Part shown: one piece after another, positions 34,475 through 42,765 of the stretch
Position numbering within the stretch: the first letter of the stretch is position 1
How the letters are laid out: every line of letters begins with the position of its first letter
From: Lachnospiraceae bacterium MD329
GTDB taxonomy: Bacteria > Bacillota > Clostridia > UBA1381
Direction: 5' to 3'
Assembly: GCA_010206265.1 (NCBI GenBank)
Contig: VIQV01000026.1
Coordinates: 217,515-281,514, forward strand
Length of the DNA: 64,000 nucleotides
Made by a program: the position numbers and the translations under genes
The notes under the pieces: generated by a model
Database searches by the model: none
What the model saw: only the letters and a program-made list of their open reading frames with translations
What the model was told of the DNA's origin: nothing

Positions 34475-34991
34475 TTGCTTAAAATACTGTTACTAACCTC
34501 AAAATGCACAAATCCAATTAAAATATACCCACTACCTCAAAACCAAAATTTTCCTTGTTCACACCCAAGTCTTGACCTGCAATTTTTACCTAAAAACGCT
34601 ATCCTTAACGCTGAAAATCGGATTATATTTCTCATTTCATTTTGGCATTTCTTTTATATTTTTCGTAATAGTAACAGAAAGAAATTTTATAAAAAACAGT
34701 TGTAATATTTATCTTTCATTTGTTACTTAACTGAAAGATAATTTTCACGCAACAAACGGATATTTTCTGTTTGGATAATGTATAGAGGAACGCATAAATT
34801 TTTTTCAAAAAAGGGTTTGGGAATTACCCAATAACCAAAATCAATTTATGCAAGTGTGGCTGCACTTGCTGTGCTTGCTATTTTTCAAAAAGCAGCAAAC
34901 AACATAAATTTGATTTTTCGTGAGTGTAGCCACACTCGCTTTGCTTGCTCCTCTATAAAATTTGGTTTTTACTGGAAAGGACGGGATAAGA
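34475..34991. other. Non-coding region with nested inverted repeats upstream of TnpW
   Basis: 517 bp. The first 230 bp hold nothing recognisable. Then come a 10-bp hairpin TTATCTTTCA / TGAAAGATAA (34709-34741) and a nested palindrome block (34781-34957). The block is closed by TATAGAGGA / TCCTCTATA. Inside are an AAAATCAATTTATG / CATAAATTTGATTTT pair and two similar short stem-loops: GCAAGTG / CACTTGC at 34850-34869, and GAGTGT / ACACTC at 34922-34937. Both are followed by a TTGCTTGCT- or TGCTTGCT-like tail. It could be a transfer origin, a recombinase control site or a structured RNA. Confidence 0.55.
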
Positions 34992-35219
34992 TTGGATAAG
35001 GAAAATAAGGGAAACAGGTATGTTTCAATCTATGAAATCGGCGGCACAACATACGAGGTGGAAACATCATTTTCGGGTACGGAAACACTGAATAATAAGA
35101 TTATTCGTTTAATGCTATCTGAAAAAATAAAATCAAAAGGGGCTGACAATTCAGAAAAAGCGCGTTACAATGATAGTACACACTCTGTTTTGTCGGGCAG
35201 CAAAAAGGAGGAATGTTAA
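34992..35219 (+). CDS. TnpW-like transposon protein
   Basis: 75 residues, starting at TTG 34992 after GGAAAGGACGGG. The core IGGTTYEVETSFSGTETLNNKIIRLML matches the TnpW family, found next to the large serine recombinase TnpX in Tn4451-like and Tn1549-like elements. Its stop codon abuts the ATG of the recombinase remnant. Function unknown. Confidence 0.75.
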   Translation: MDKENKGNRYVSIYEIGGTTYEVETSFSGTETLNNKIIRLMLSEKIKSKGADNSEKARYNDSTHSVLSGSKKEEC

Positions 35220-35495
<276 letters not shown>

Positions 35496-35524
35496 TTGAG
35501 GGAGTGATAAAATTATAAATCCAT

Positions 35525-35557
35525 AAAAAACACTGTATTTTGAGTACAGTGTTTTTT
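35525..35557. terminator. Terminator before the repA-parM chimera
   Basis: AAAAAACACTGTA, 7-nt loop, TACAGTGTTTTTT: a perfect 13-bp stem with A- and T-runs, able to act in both directions. Confidence 0.88.
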
Positions 35558-35616
35558 CTTTGCAAAAATTAAGGAGGGACAGACTATGGCAATATTCAAA
35601 ACGGAGGTGTGGTACA

Positions 35617-36855
35617 ATGCAGTTTGACTATTTCTACGGTAATGAAGCTGAACAGTTTACATTCTACCGCATACCAAAGGTGCTTATATCATCACCGCAA
35701 TTCAAAACGGTATCAGACAGCACAAAGCTGCTTTACGGTCTTATGCTTGACCGTATGGGCTTATCAATACGCAATGGTTGGTTTGATGAACAAGGCAGAG
35801 CCTATATATTCTATAAACTGAATGATATTGAGGAAGATATGAATTGCAGTATAGGAAAATGCGTAAAACTCCTTGCGGAGCTTGATACAAAGAAAGGTAT
35901 AGGCTTGATAGAGCGTATTAAACAGGGACAAGGCAAGGCAGATAAAATATATCTGAAAAAGTTTGTTGGCGTGGATAATTCACAGACATATTCAAGAGTT
36001 ATAAACACCGAAGAACAAGACTTGCAAAAATTAGATTTCCAGACTTCTAAAAATTGCAAGTCAAGACTTGCACAAAACGAAAGTGCAGACTTACAGAAAG
36101 CAGAACGAAATAATAATAAATATAATAATACTGATTTGAGTAATATCAATCCTATCAATTCAGACGTACCTGAAAATATAAAACCGCGTGAACGGTTGAT
36201 TGATAGATACAACAAAACAATTATTCAAATCAAAGAGCAAATCGACTATGACAGCCTTGTAAATACAAACGATGCTGAAATCATAAACAACATTGTCAAT
36301 GTAATGGCAGATGTTATGCTTTTGGATATACCCTACTACGAAATTGAGGGCAATAAAATTTCCACCGACTATGTGCGGCTCAGATACAGTCAAATCACAT
36401 ACGAAAGTCTTGACGCTTTTCTCATAGAGTTTAGCGCGATATATTACAAGATAAATAATCCGAAAGCATATTTGACAACAGCATTATACAATGTTGCGCT
36501 GACCGCAGGTACAGCATTATCAAACAGAGTAAAAAACGATATGTATATGTACGGAGTAAAGATTGACGATAGCATTGTGGAGCAGTATTTACGCTTCGGC
36601 AAGGCTGATATTTCAGATAAGTATTTGCAAATACTGCATAAGACCGCATCAGAATATGCGTCAGATATTTTCGCGGCATTACGGAAATATGAGTATAATT
36701 CCGAACTGATGAAGCTGTATATAATAGGCGGCGGTGGCTGTATTGTAAAGAACTTTGCCGACTATGACCGTGAGCGCGTCATAATCATTGACGATATATG
36801 CGCCACAGCAAAAGGCTTTGAGTATCTTGCGTATATGCAGGTAAGGAGGTCGTAA
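35617..36855 (+). CDS. Chimera: replication initiator RepA (N-terminal) fused to a ParM-like C-terminus
   Basis: 412 residues. Residues 1-~290 match replication initiator protein A: FDYFYGNEAEQFTFYRIPKVL, the segment KLLYGLMLDRMGLSIRNGW and a late NPKAYLTTALYN. From ~295 the sequence changes to the C-terminal third of a ParM/StbA actin-like segregation ATPase: NDMYMYGVKIDDS, LYIIGGGGCIVKNF and DDICATAKGFEYLAYMQ. The N-terminal ATPase half of ParM is absent. A single in-frame deletion between repA and parM explains this. ATG 35617 has GGAGG upstream. Initiation by the RepA part might survive; ParM filament formation cannot. Confidence 0.75.
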   Translation: MQFDYFYGNEAEQFTFYRIPKVLISSPQFKTVSDSTKLLYGLMLDRMGLSIRNGWFDEQGRAYIFYKLNDIEEDMNCSIGKCVKLLAELDTKKGIGLIERIKQGQGKADKIYLKKFVGVDNSQTYSRVINTEEQDLQKLDFQTSKNCKSRLAQNESADLQKAERNNNKYNNTDLSNINPINSDVPENIKPRERLIDRYNKTIIQIKEQIDYDSLVNTNDAEIINNIVNVMADVMLLDIPYYEIEGNKISTDYVRLRYSQITYESLDAFLIEFSAIYYKINNPKAYLTTALYNVALTAGTALSNRVKNDMYMYGVKIDDSIVEQYLRFGKADISDKYLQILHKTASEYASDIFAALRKYEYNSELMKLYIIGGGGCIVKNFADYDRERVIIIDDICATAKGFEYLAYMQVRRS

Positions 36856-36859
36856 CGAT

Positions 36860-39370
36860 ATGGACATACACCAATGCTCCGTCAGATTTAACGATAACAA
36901 TATCAATCAGCGTAAAGCGTGGATATATCTCAAAGACAGGGACAAAAGAAAATATCCGTCCTATGCCGCCCTTATTGCAGATGCAGTTGTATATTATGTT
37001 GAAAAGGACAATACAGACACCACAAATGAAGCGGCAATACAGGAAAACAGACTGATTGACCGAATATGCAATGCGGTACAGAAATGTATTGCAGACGCAT
37101 TATCAAGCGAAATACTGAAACAAGTATTTACTTCCGATAAAAAATCAGGAAAGGATAACCGCGTAACTATTACCGTTGTAACCGAAAAGGGCGAAGCTGT
37201 CAGCGGTTTAAGAGTACAGGTTATAGGCGATACAGACCATATTGAAAACGGATATACAAATATCAAGGGTCAGATTACATTACCTATGTCAAATACCGAT
37301 ATTACAGACGACAAAGGAAATGCAGACGTTGGAGAAATCAAAGACGATAAAATCTATGACTATACCGTTGTGGTATCAGACGAGCAAGGCTTTATCGAAA
37401 ATGCCCTTATAACTCTTGTTGCGGAGGATAACGCTGTACTTGTCTGCTTGCCCGATGGAAAGGTGATTGATTACTATAACCGTATTACCGTTAAGGTAAC
37501 AAAGGCAGACGGAACACCTGTAAAGGATTGGAAAGTAACAGTATATAACAAGGACGGAAGTGCTATTCGTACAGAAATTACGGACGAGGACGGAATTGTT
37601 ATCGTACCGCCACTCAGCGAAGCACCTATATCAAAGCCTACTCCTACTCCCGAACCTGATACAGAAGCCACGCCATTGCCGGGAATTGAAACTACACCTA
37701 CTCCCGAACCGAGCGACAAGCCTGATGAAACAGAGAAGCCAAGCGGAACGGAAACACCCGCGCCGACTGATAAGCCGACAGAAACGGAAAAGCCGACAGA
37801 GCCTACACCTACTCCGAATATCGGCGATGGCGCGGTAGTACAGAATAAAAATTATAAGTACAAGGTATTCGTATGGGATAATGACGGTGTAATTACTGAG
37901 TTTGGACTTGTAAAGCTGCTTGAAAACGGTAATCTTGAAATTGAATTACCGGCAAATAAGACGCTCAATCCTCAGAATAAAATAAATGTCAAGGTTGTAA
38001 ATGCTGATGATACAGCGATTAAGGGCATCACCGTAACAGTAACAGACGCGGCAAAGAATACCGCTTCTGATATGACGAACAGTAAGGGTATCGCGGTTGT
38101 GCCTGCTTCCGATACTGATATTACAGACCAAAACGGCTATGCACAGGTAATCGAGGACGGTAAAATTTATAACGTCATTGTCGAGGATACAAAAGTCAAG
38201 ATTGAAAATGCAGTTGTAAAAGTAAAGGACGGTAAAATCAGCGTTGCGCTCCCCGATGGGAATGTACTTGACACAGCAAATCAGACTACCGTAACAGTAA
38301 CAGACAAGGACAATGCTCCTGTTAAAGATATAAATATCACTGTTACCGACAAGAATACAAAGACTGCGACAAAGACAACGGACGCAAACGGTAAAATCAC
38401 CGTACCCGTTAAGACTTCAACAGGTGGTGGCGGCGGTTCAACTTCCGGAGGAAGCGGCGGCGGTGGCGGCGGATATATCAAGCCGTCATATACTGTCAAG
38501 GTTGTTGACAAGGGCGGAAAGACCGTCAATGTCAATAAAACGGTAAAGGACGATAAAATCACTTTGACGCTCCCGAACGGAAAAACGCTTGATGATAATT
38601 ATTATACAATTACCGTTACGGATAACAAGGGCAAGACAAAAGCAGATATTGATGTTACGCTCAAAGACAAGGCTAATTCCGTAAGCGGTAAAACAGACTC
38701 AAACGGTCAGGTTATTATGCCGCTGCCAGAGCATAAAGCGTATATTGTAGGCTATCCCGATGGAACATTCCTGCCCGATGGCGATATGTCAAGAGCAGAA
38801 GCGGCGGCAATATTCGCAAGACTTATCGCAGAGGAAAAAGGCGAAACAATAAGCGGTAAATCGTCATTTACGGATATTGATAAAAACGGTTGGTATGCGG
38901 ACTATATCGGCTATCTTGCAAAATACAAGGTTATTGAGGGATACAATGATAACACATTCAAGCCTGATTCGCCTGTTACAAGAGCAGAATTTGTTGCTAT
39001 GTCGGTACGTTATTATTCACTGTTCAATGAAGTCAAGAAAGGCGGCTACACTGTAAAATATACAGATGTAAACAAGAAATATTGGGCGTATGACGATATT
39101 GCATACGCAAAAAATATCGGTTGGCTCAACGGTTATAGTGACGGTTCATTCCGTGGTGATAATAAGATTACACGCGCCGAAGTCGTTACAGTTGTAAACC
39201 GTGCGACAGGCAGAACAGCGGACAAGGAATTTGTAAAGGATAACTTTACAAAACTCAATCGCTTTATAGACGTAACCGACAGCAGTAAGTGGTACTTTTT
39301 CGAGGTAAACGAAGCGGCGAATACTCACAAAGCCGCTGCTTTGGATAAAACTGAAACTTGGGTAAAATAA
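36860..39370 (+). CDS. Chimera: ParR-like N-terminus fused to an Ig-repeat/SLH surface protein
   Basis: 836 residues. Residues 1-~90 (VRFNDNNINQRKAWIYLKDR, then YAALIADAVVYYV and a helical tail) resemble ParR, the centromere-binding partner of ParM, and sit where parR should, 4 bp after the parM end. Without a break follow Ig-like beta-sandwich repeats (~95-235), a Pro/Thr/Glu-rich stretch (~253-320), three more Ig-like repeats (~325-620), a Gly-rich linker (~520-540) and three SLH domains (~625-836). No signal peptide exists, although SLH domains work outside the cell. A deletion joining parR to the body of a surface-protein gene is the simplest explanation. The ParR identity is moderate. 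Confidence 0.7.
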   Translation: MDIHQCSVRFNDNNINQRKAWIYLKDRDKRKYPSYAALIADAVVYYVEKDNTDTTNEAAIQENRLIDRICNAVQKCIADALSSEILKQVFTSDKKSGKDNRVTITVVTEKGEAVSGLRVQVIGDTDHIENGYTNIKGQITLPMSNTDITDDKGNADVGEIKDDKIYDYTVVVSDEQGFIENALITLVAEDNAVLVCLPDGKVIDYYNRITVKVTKADGTPVKDWKVTVYNKDGSAIRTEITDEDGIVIVPPLSEAPISKPTPTPEPDTEATPLPGIETTPTPEPSDKPDETEKPSGTETPAPTDKPTETEKPTEPTPTPNIGDGAVVQNKNYKYKVFVWDNDGVITEFGLVKLLENGNLEIELPANKTLNPQNKINVKVVNADDTAIKGITVTVTDAAKNTASDMTNSKGIAVVPASDTDITDQNGYAQVIEDGKIYNVIVEDTKVKIENAVVKVKDGKISVALPDGNVLDTANQTTVTVTDKDNAPVKDINITVTDKNTKTATKTTDANGKITVPVKTSTGGGGGSTSGGSGGGGGGYIKPSYTVKVVDKGGKTVNVNKTVKDDKITLTLPNGKTLDDNYYTITVTDNKGKTKADIDVTLKDKANSVSGKTDSNGQVIMPLPEHKAYIVGYPDGTFLPDGDMSRAEAAAIFARLIAEEKGETISGKSSFTDIDKNGWYADYIGYLAKYKVIEGYNDNTFKPDSPVTRAEFVAMSVRYYSLFNEVKKGGYTVKYTDVNKKYWAYDDIAYAKNIGWLNGYSDGSFRGDNKITRAEVVTVVNRATGRTADKEFVKDNFTKLNRFIDVTDSSKWYFFEVNEAANTHKAAALDKTETWVK

Positions 39371-39382
39371 TTGTATCAGCTA

Positions 39383-39411
39383 TTGACTTTTTATAAAAAA
39401 TAGCATATAAT
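39383..39411 (+). promoter_or_regulatory. Promoter of the type III toxin-antitoxin locus
   Basis: TTGACT at 39383-39388 and TATAAT at 39406-39411, spacer exactly 17 bp. The predicted start, near 39418, lies just before the antitoxin repeats. A strong promoter is expected because the RNA antitoxin must outnumber the toxin. Confidence 0.85.
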
Positions 39412-39417
39412 AATTAT

Positions 39418-39582
39418 AGTAAATAGTATGTAATTACGCATACTAACAGTGGGTGTATCTCAGCCCTAAAATGAGAAGGTTATTAAGTGAGCTTCTCTTG
39501 GCTCTAATCAAGAAAGTTATAAGCGAGCGTTTCGCTGCTCAAAAAGGCGAGCGTAACAGCGAGGGCAAGCGTAAGCTTGCCC
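39418..39582 (+). ncRNA. Candidate ToxI-like RNA antitoxin with 36-nt pseudoknot repeats
   Basis: Two imperfect 36-nt tandem units lie at 39470-39505 and 39506-39541, with a partial third unit before them (~39443-39469). Each full unit can form an interleaved H-type pseudoknot. Unit 39470: GAGAAG pairs CTTCTC and GAGC pairs GCTC. Unit 39506: GAAA pairs TTTC and GAGC pairs GCTC. In the partial unit the second stem is GGGT/GCCC, so pairing is kept while bases change. Order promoter, repeats, terminator, toxin and the 36-nt length match ToxIN/AbiQ-type loci. The ends are estimates. Confidence 0.8.
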
Positions 39583-39593
39583 TTGTTCGCTTT
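39563..39593 (+). terminator. Attenuating terminator between the antitoxin RNA and toxN
   Basis: GGGCAAGC (39563-39570), GTAA tetraloop, GCTTGCCC (39575-39582), then TTGTTCGCTTT. The T-run is imperfect, which would allow limited read-through into the toxin gene, as in known type III systems. Confidence 0.75.
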
Positions 39594-39609
39594 ATGGGGA
39601 GTGTTATAT

Positions 39610-40095
39610 ATGGATAATATAAAATTTTATGAAGTAAACAGCAAATACATAAATTATTTGCTGCCATATGCGCCGCATTTATTTCACAATAAGAAAAAGG
39701 GGCAAGGCAATGAACGTAAATACATAGGCGTTATATTACATATTAACGATATTGATTATTTTGCTCCGCTATCTTCTTTCAAAAATAAGCATAAGAAAAT
39801 GCAGGAAAGCCTTGACTTTATAAAAATAAAAACTTATGCGGTAATAAACCTTAATAATATGTTCCCCGTGCCATATAATCAATGTAAGTATATTGATATA
39901 AATAAGGAGCACAATCCGAGCTATCGCAATTTACTTCGTTCAGAATATCGTTTTATAAAATCCATACAGGAAAAAATCCGAAAAAATGCGTTGAATGTCT
40001 ATAAACATAAAATTCAAAACGGGAATAAAACTTCTCTCGCAAAACGATGTAATGATTTTATAGCATTGGAAACAGCAGCGAAACAGTATAAATGA
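39610..40095 (+). CDS. toxN: ToxN/AbiQ-family endoribonuclease toxin (type III toxin-antitoxin)
   Basis: 161 residues, full length for the family (~160-175). It begins NIKFYEVNSKYINYL. The typical N-terminal strand block continues with RKYIGVILHINDIDYFAPLSSFKNKH; the PLSS stretch aligns with the active-site Thr/Ser of ToxN. Later come YAVINLNNMFPVP and YRNLLRSEYRFIKS. The enzyme cuts RNA at A-rich sites and is held inactive by the repeat RNA it processes. ATG 39610 has GGGGAG 7 bp upstream. Such systems stabilise mobile elements and abort phage infection. Confidence 0.87.
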   Translation: MDNIKFYEVNSKYINYLLPYAPHLFHNKKKGQGNERKYIGVILHINDIDYFAPLSSFKNKHKKMQESLDFIKIKTYAVINLNNMFPVPYNQCKYIDINKEHNPSYRNLLRSEYRFIKSIQEKIRKNALNVYKHKIQNGNKTSLAKRCNDFIALETAAKQYK

Positions 40096-40101
40096 TAAAG
40101 G

Positions 40102-40530
40102 GTGATAATAATTAACAGACAAGAATTGAGTAGGGATATACATAATTCTATGTATCAGCAAAGAAACAGGCGTGGTTATGCAACACCTGTAGATACATTT
40201 ATGGATTGCGGTATCATATCAAGGAAAGTATATGATGATTGGCGTTTTGGCAAAATTCCGTATCTTGAAAAGTGCTGTAACGGTAATCTTAAAACATTAT
40301 CGTTTGCATTACACGAAATGCGGACATATGCAGCAAGGAATGGTTGGAAATCATCATTGTGCTTTTATAAAAAATGGGGTACAAAAAAGAAAAACGGACA
40401 GGGACGCAAACCTGTTATACCTTTACGATTTTCTAAAAGCGGCAATCCCGATATAGAAAAACAATATTCAACACACTTTGTAGATACGGAAAAGATAAAA
40501 AAATTAAAAGAAAAAATGTTAGATGAATAA
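40102..40530 (+). CDS. Conserved hypothetical protein downstream of toxN
   Basis: About 140 residues, basic. Notable segments are RNRRGYATPVDTFMDCGIIS, DDWRFGKIPYLEKCC and a C-terminal PLRFSKSGNPDIEKQY followed by STHFV. I recognise it only as a recurrent small protein of Firmicute accessory DNA, without known function. The start is unclear: GTG 40102 gives the longest frame but overlaps the AAGGGTG site; ATT 40111 or TTG 40123 are alternatives. It begins 6 bp after toxN and ends in a terminator, so it belongs to the toxin operon. Confidence 0.6.
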   Translation: MIIINRQELSRDIHNSMYQQRNRRGYATPVDTFMDCGIISRKVYDDWRFGKIPYLEKCCNGNLKTLSFALHEMRTYAARNGWKSSLCFYKKWGTKKKNGQGRKPVIPLRFSKSGNPDIEKQYSTHFVDTEKIKKLKEKMLDE

Positions 40531-40568
40531 CGGTTGTTTACATAAAATAAACAGCCGCTTTTTTTATT
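40531..40568 (+). terminator. Terminator of the toxN operon
   Basis: CGGTTGTTTA / TAAACAGCCG stem (one G-T), 7-nt loop, then CTTTTTTTATTT. Confidence 0.88.
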
Positions 40569-40589
40569 TAGATAAAAGGAGTGATTTTA

Positions 40590-40628
40590 ATGCAAATTTC
40601 AAGACGAAAGTTGTGTGATAGCAGTTGA
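40590..40628 (+). CDS. Twelve-codon frame overlapping the virD4 start
   Basis: ATG 40590 has AAAAGGAG well placed upstream and reads 12 codons (MQISRRKLCDSS) to a TGA that overlaps the TTG start of virD4 (40625). It may be a translational-coupling leader or the stub of a lost gene. Nothing else supports it. Confidence 0.3.
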   Translation: MQISRRKLCDSS

Positions 40629-42407
40629 ACAGACAGAACACCAGAAAGAATATGATAATTATGTTTTTACTGCTTATTCCTGTTGTGGTATGGTTTGCGT
40701 TAAAGGCGGCGATGTGTTACAGTACGGAATTAAAACTGTTTGATATGCTCCCGCTTTTAACTGCAAGCCTTAATCAGCCGTTCTATTTACATCTAAACGA
40801 GTATAGCCTAAAAGCTGTATTCGTTTTTTTTGTTTATATACGCTTGTGGTGTAGGTATATATTTTACATCAAGTGAAAACCGCAGACCGGGCGAAGAACA
40901 CGGCTCGGCAAAATGGGGTAATGTTCAGAGCATTGCAAGAAAATATACGGACAGAAAGCACAGATTGAAAAATCTCATATTGTCGCAGAGCTTGGCGTTG
41001 AGCCTAAATGCGAAAAGTCATAGACGAAATCTAAACGTGCTTATAGTCGGCGGCAGCGGCGCAGGAAAAACGCGCTTTTACGCAAAGCCGAACATTATGC
41101 AATGCAATACCTCATTTGTTATAGCAGACCCGAAAGGCGAAATGCTAAGAGCAACAGCACCGTTACTGTTACAGCGCGGATATGATGTTAAGGTGTTTAA
41201 TCTTATCAATCCGTCAGATTCGGACGGATACAATCCTTTTACATATATCCGTACTGATGAAGATGTGGTAAAGCTAATATCAAATCTGATACAGAATACC
41301 ACACCTAAAAACGCGCAGCAATCAGACCCGTTTTGGGAGAAGAGCGAAATCGCGCTTGACACAGCGTTAATGCTGTATCTTTTGCACGAAGCACCGCAGG
41401 AGGAACAGAATTTTGAAACAATGATGTTTCTGATTGAAAATGCGGCTGCTATGGAGGAGGACGAAACATTCCAATCCCCCGTTGATATACTGTTTGAAGC
41501 ACTTGAAGAAAGATACCCCGAACATGTTGCGGTAAAGCAGTGGAAAATATTTAAGCAAGCGTCAGGCAAAACCGCGAAGTCGATTTTAATTTCCGCAGCA
41601 GTAAGGCTTGCGGCTTTTAATCTTCCCGAAATTGCAAAGATGACCTCATATGATAATCTTGATATAGGCAGTCTTGGCGAAAAGAAAAAAGCCGTATTTT
41701 GCGTGATACCCGACAATGACAATTCCTTTAATTATCTTGTCGGTATGCTTTATACTCAGGCATTTCAGGAATTATATTACCGCGCCGACCATAAACACGG
41801 CGGAGAATTGCCTATACCCGTACATTTTGTAATGGACGAGTTCGCTAATGTGGCATTGCCCGATAATTTTGAACGGGTACTTGCCACTATGCGCTCCCGC
41901 CGAATATCTGTATCAATCATCATTCAGAATATGGCGCAGTTAAAGGCTTTATTTAAGGATAGTTGGGAAAGTGTCGTAGGAAACTGCGACACTTTTTTGT
42001 ATCTCGGCGGTAATGAGCAGAGTACGCACGAATACATTTCAAAAATGCTCGGCAAGGAAACAATCGACACACGGACGCGAGGAGTTACAAAAGGACGGAA
42101 CGGAAGCAGCAATACAAATTATCAGAACGCAGGGCGTGAGTTATTGACATTGGACGAGGTGCGTCTGTTGGATAACTCAAACGCCCTTATTTTTATTCGC
42201 GGCGAAAAGCCGATAATGGATAAGAAGTTTGACATACTATCCCACCCGAATATTAAGCTGACGGAGGACGGTGGTGCAACACCGTACAAACACAGCAAAG
42301 ACAATAAATATCTGATAGACGATATTAGCGTATCGGATATTAACAACTTAAAATATATAGAATTGGAGGACGAAAACAGAAATGAAAAAGACAATGAAAA
42401 AAATTGA
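40625..42407 (+). pseudogene. VirD4/TraG-type coupling protein, split by a frameshift in a T8 run
   Basis: The type IV secretion coupling ATPase that feeds DNA to the conjugation channel. Frame 1 (40625-40876) holds the N-terminal membrane helices (MIIMFLLLIPVVVWFALKAA). Frame 2 (~40830-42407) continues with YACGVGIYFTSSENRRPGEE, EEHGSAKWGN, Walker A VGGSGAGKTRFYAKPN, Walker B HFVMDEFANVALP and the late LGGNEQSTHEYISKMLG. The eight-T run at 40824-40831 has one base too many; seven would restore a single frame. Either the gene is broken, phase-variable through slippage, or this is an assembly error. Confidence 0.88.
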
Positions 42408-42702
42408 GAAATCAAAAAAGACTTTGCGTATAGCAAAATACGCGCTTATGACGGTACTGCTTATGCTGTCATTCGCCACACCCGTATTTGCAGATGACCC
42501 GCTTGCGGCGATTAACGGACTGTCAACATTCATATTCTCGGCTATAAAGGCAATCGGTATGATTTTACTCGGTTTTGGTATCGTACAAATCGGTCTATCG
42601 CTGAAATCGCACGACGCATCACAGCGCGCGAACGGTTTCTTGACCTTTTTCGGCGGTGTAATTATCGCGTTTGCAAAGGACATTCTTGATTTAATACTGT
42701 AA
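42382..42702 (+). CDS. VirB2/TrbC-like small membrane protein of the conjugation apparatus
   Basis: 106 residues: a basic N-terminus and signal-like helix (~18-36, ends TPVFADD), then two hydrophobic helices, FIFSAIKAIGMILLGFGIVQIG and NGFLTFFGGVIIAFAKDIL. This is the pilin-like VirB2/TrbC architecture found right after virD4 in Clostridial conjugative elements. It overlaps the end of virD4 by 26 bp. The frame is intact. Confidence 0.8.
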   Translation: MKKTMKKIEKSKKTLRIAKYALMTVLLMLSFATPVFADDPLAAINGLSTFIFSAIKAIGMILLGFGIVQIGLSLKSHDASQRANGFLTFFGGVIIAFAKDILDLIL

Positions 42703-42765
42703 TCGAATATATGACCGCCGTTTTTGAAAACGGCGGTCAATCTTATATAGCGGAGGTGAGAACAT

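Noticed and set aside
34475..34705. Short plus-strand frame before the palindrome block
   Set aside because: No ribosome binding site, composition like non-coding A/T-rich DNA, no recognisable motif.
37620..37820. Pro/Thr/Glu-rich repeats in the 36860 gene as a tandem DNA repeat or CRISPR-like array
   Set aside because: The repeats are coding, irregular at DNA level and typical of linkers in surface proteins.
39430..39600. Riboswitch or ribosomal leader upstream of 39610
   Set aside because: The 36-nt periodicity, pseudoknot pairing and the ToxN-type gene after the terminator fit a type III antitoxin much better than a metabolite aptamer.
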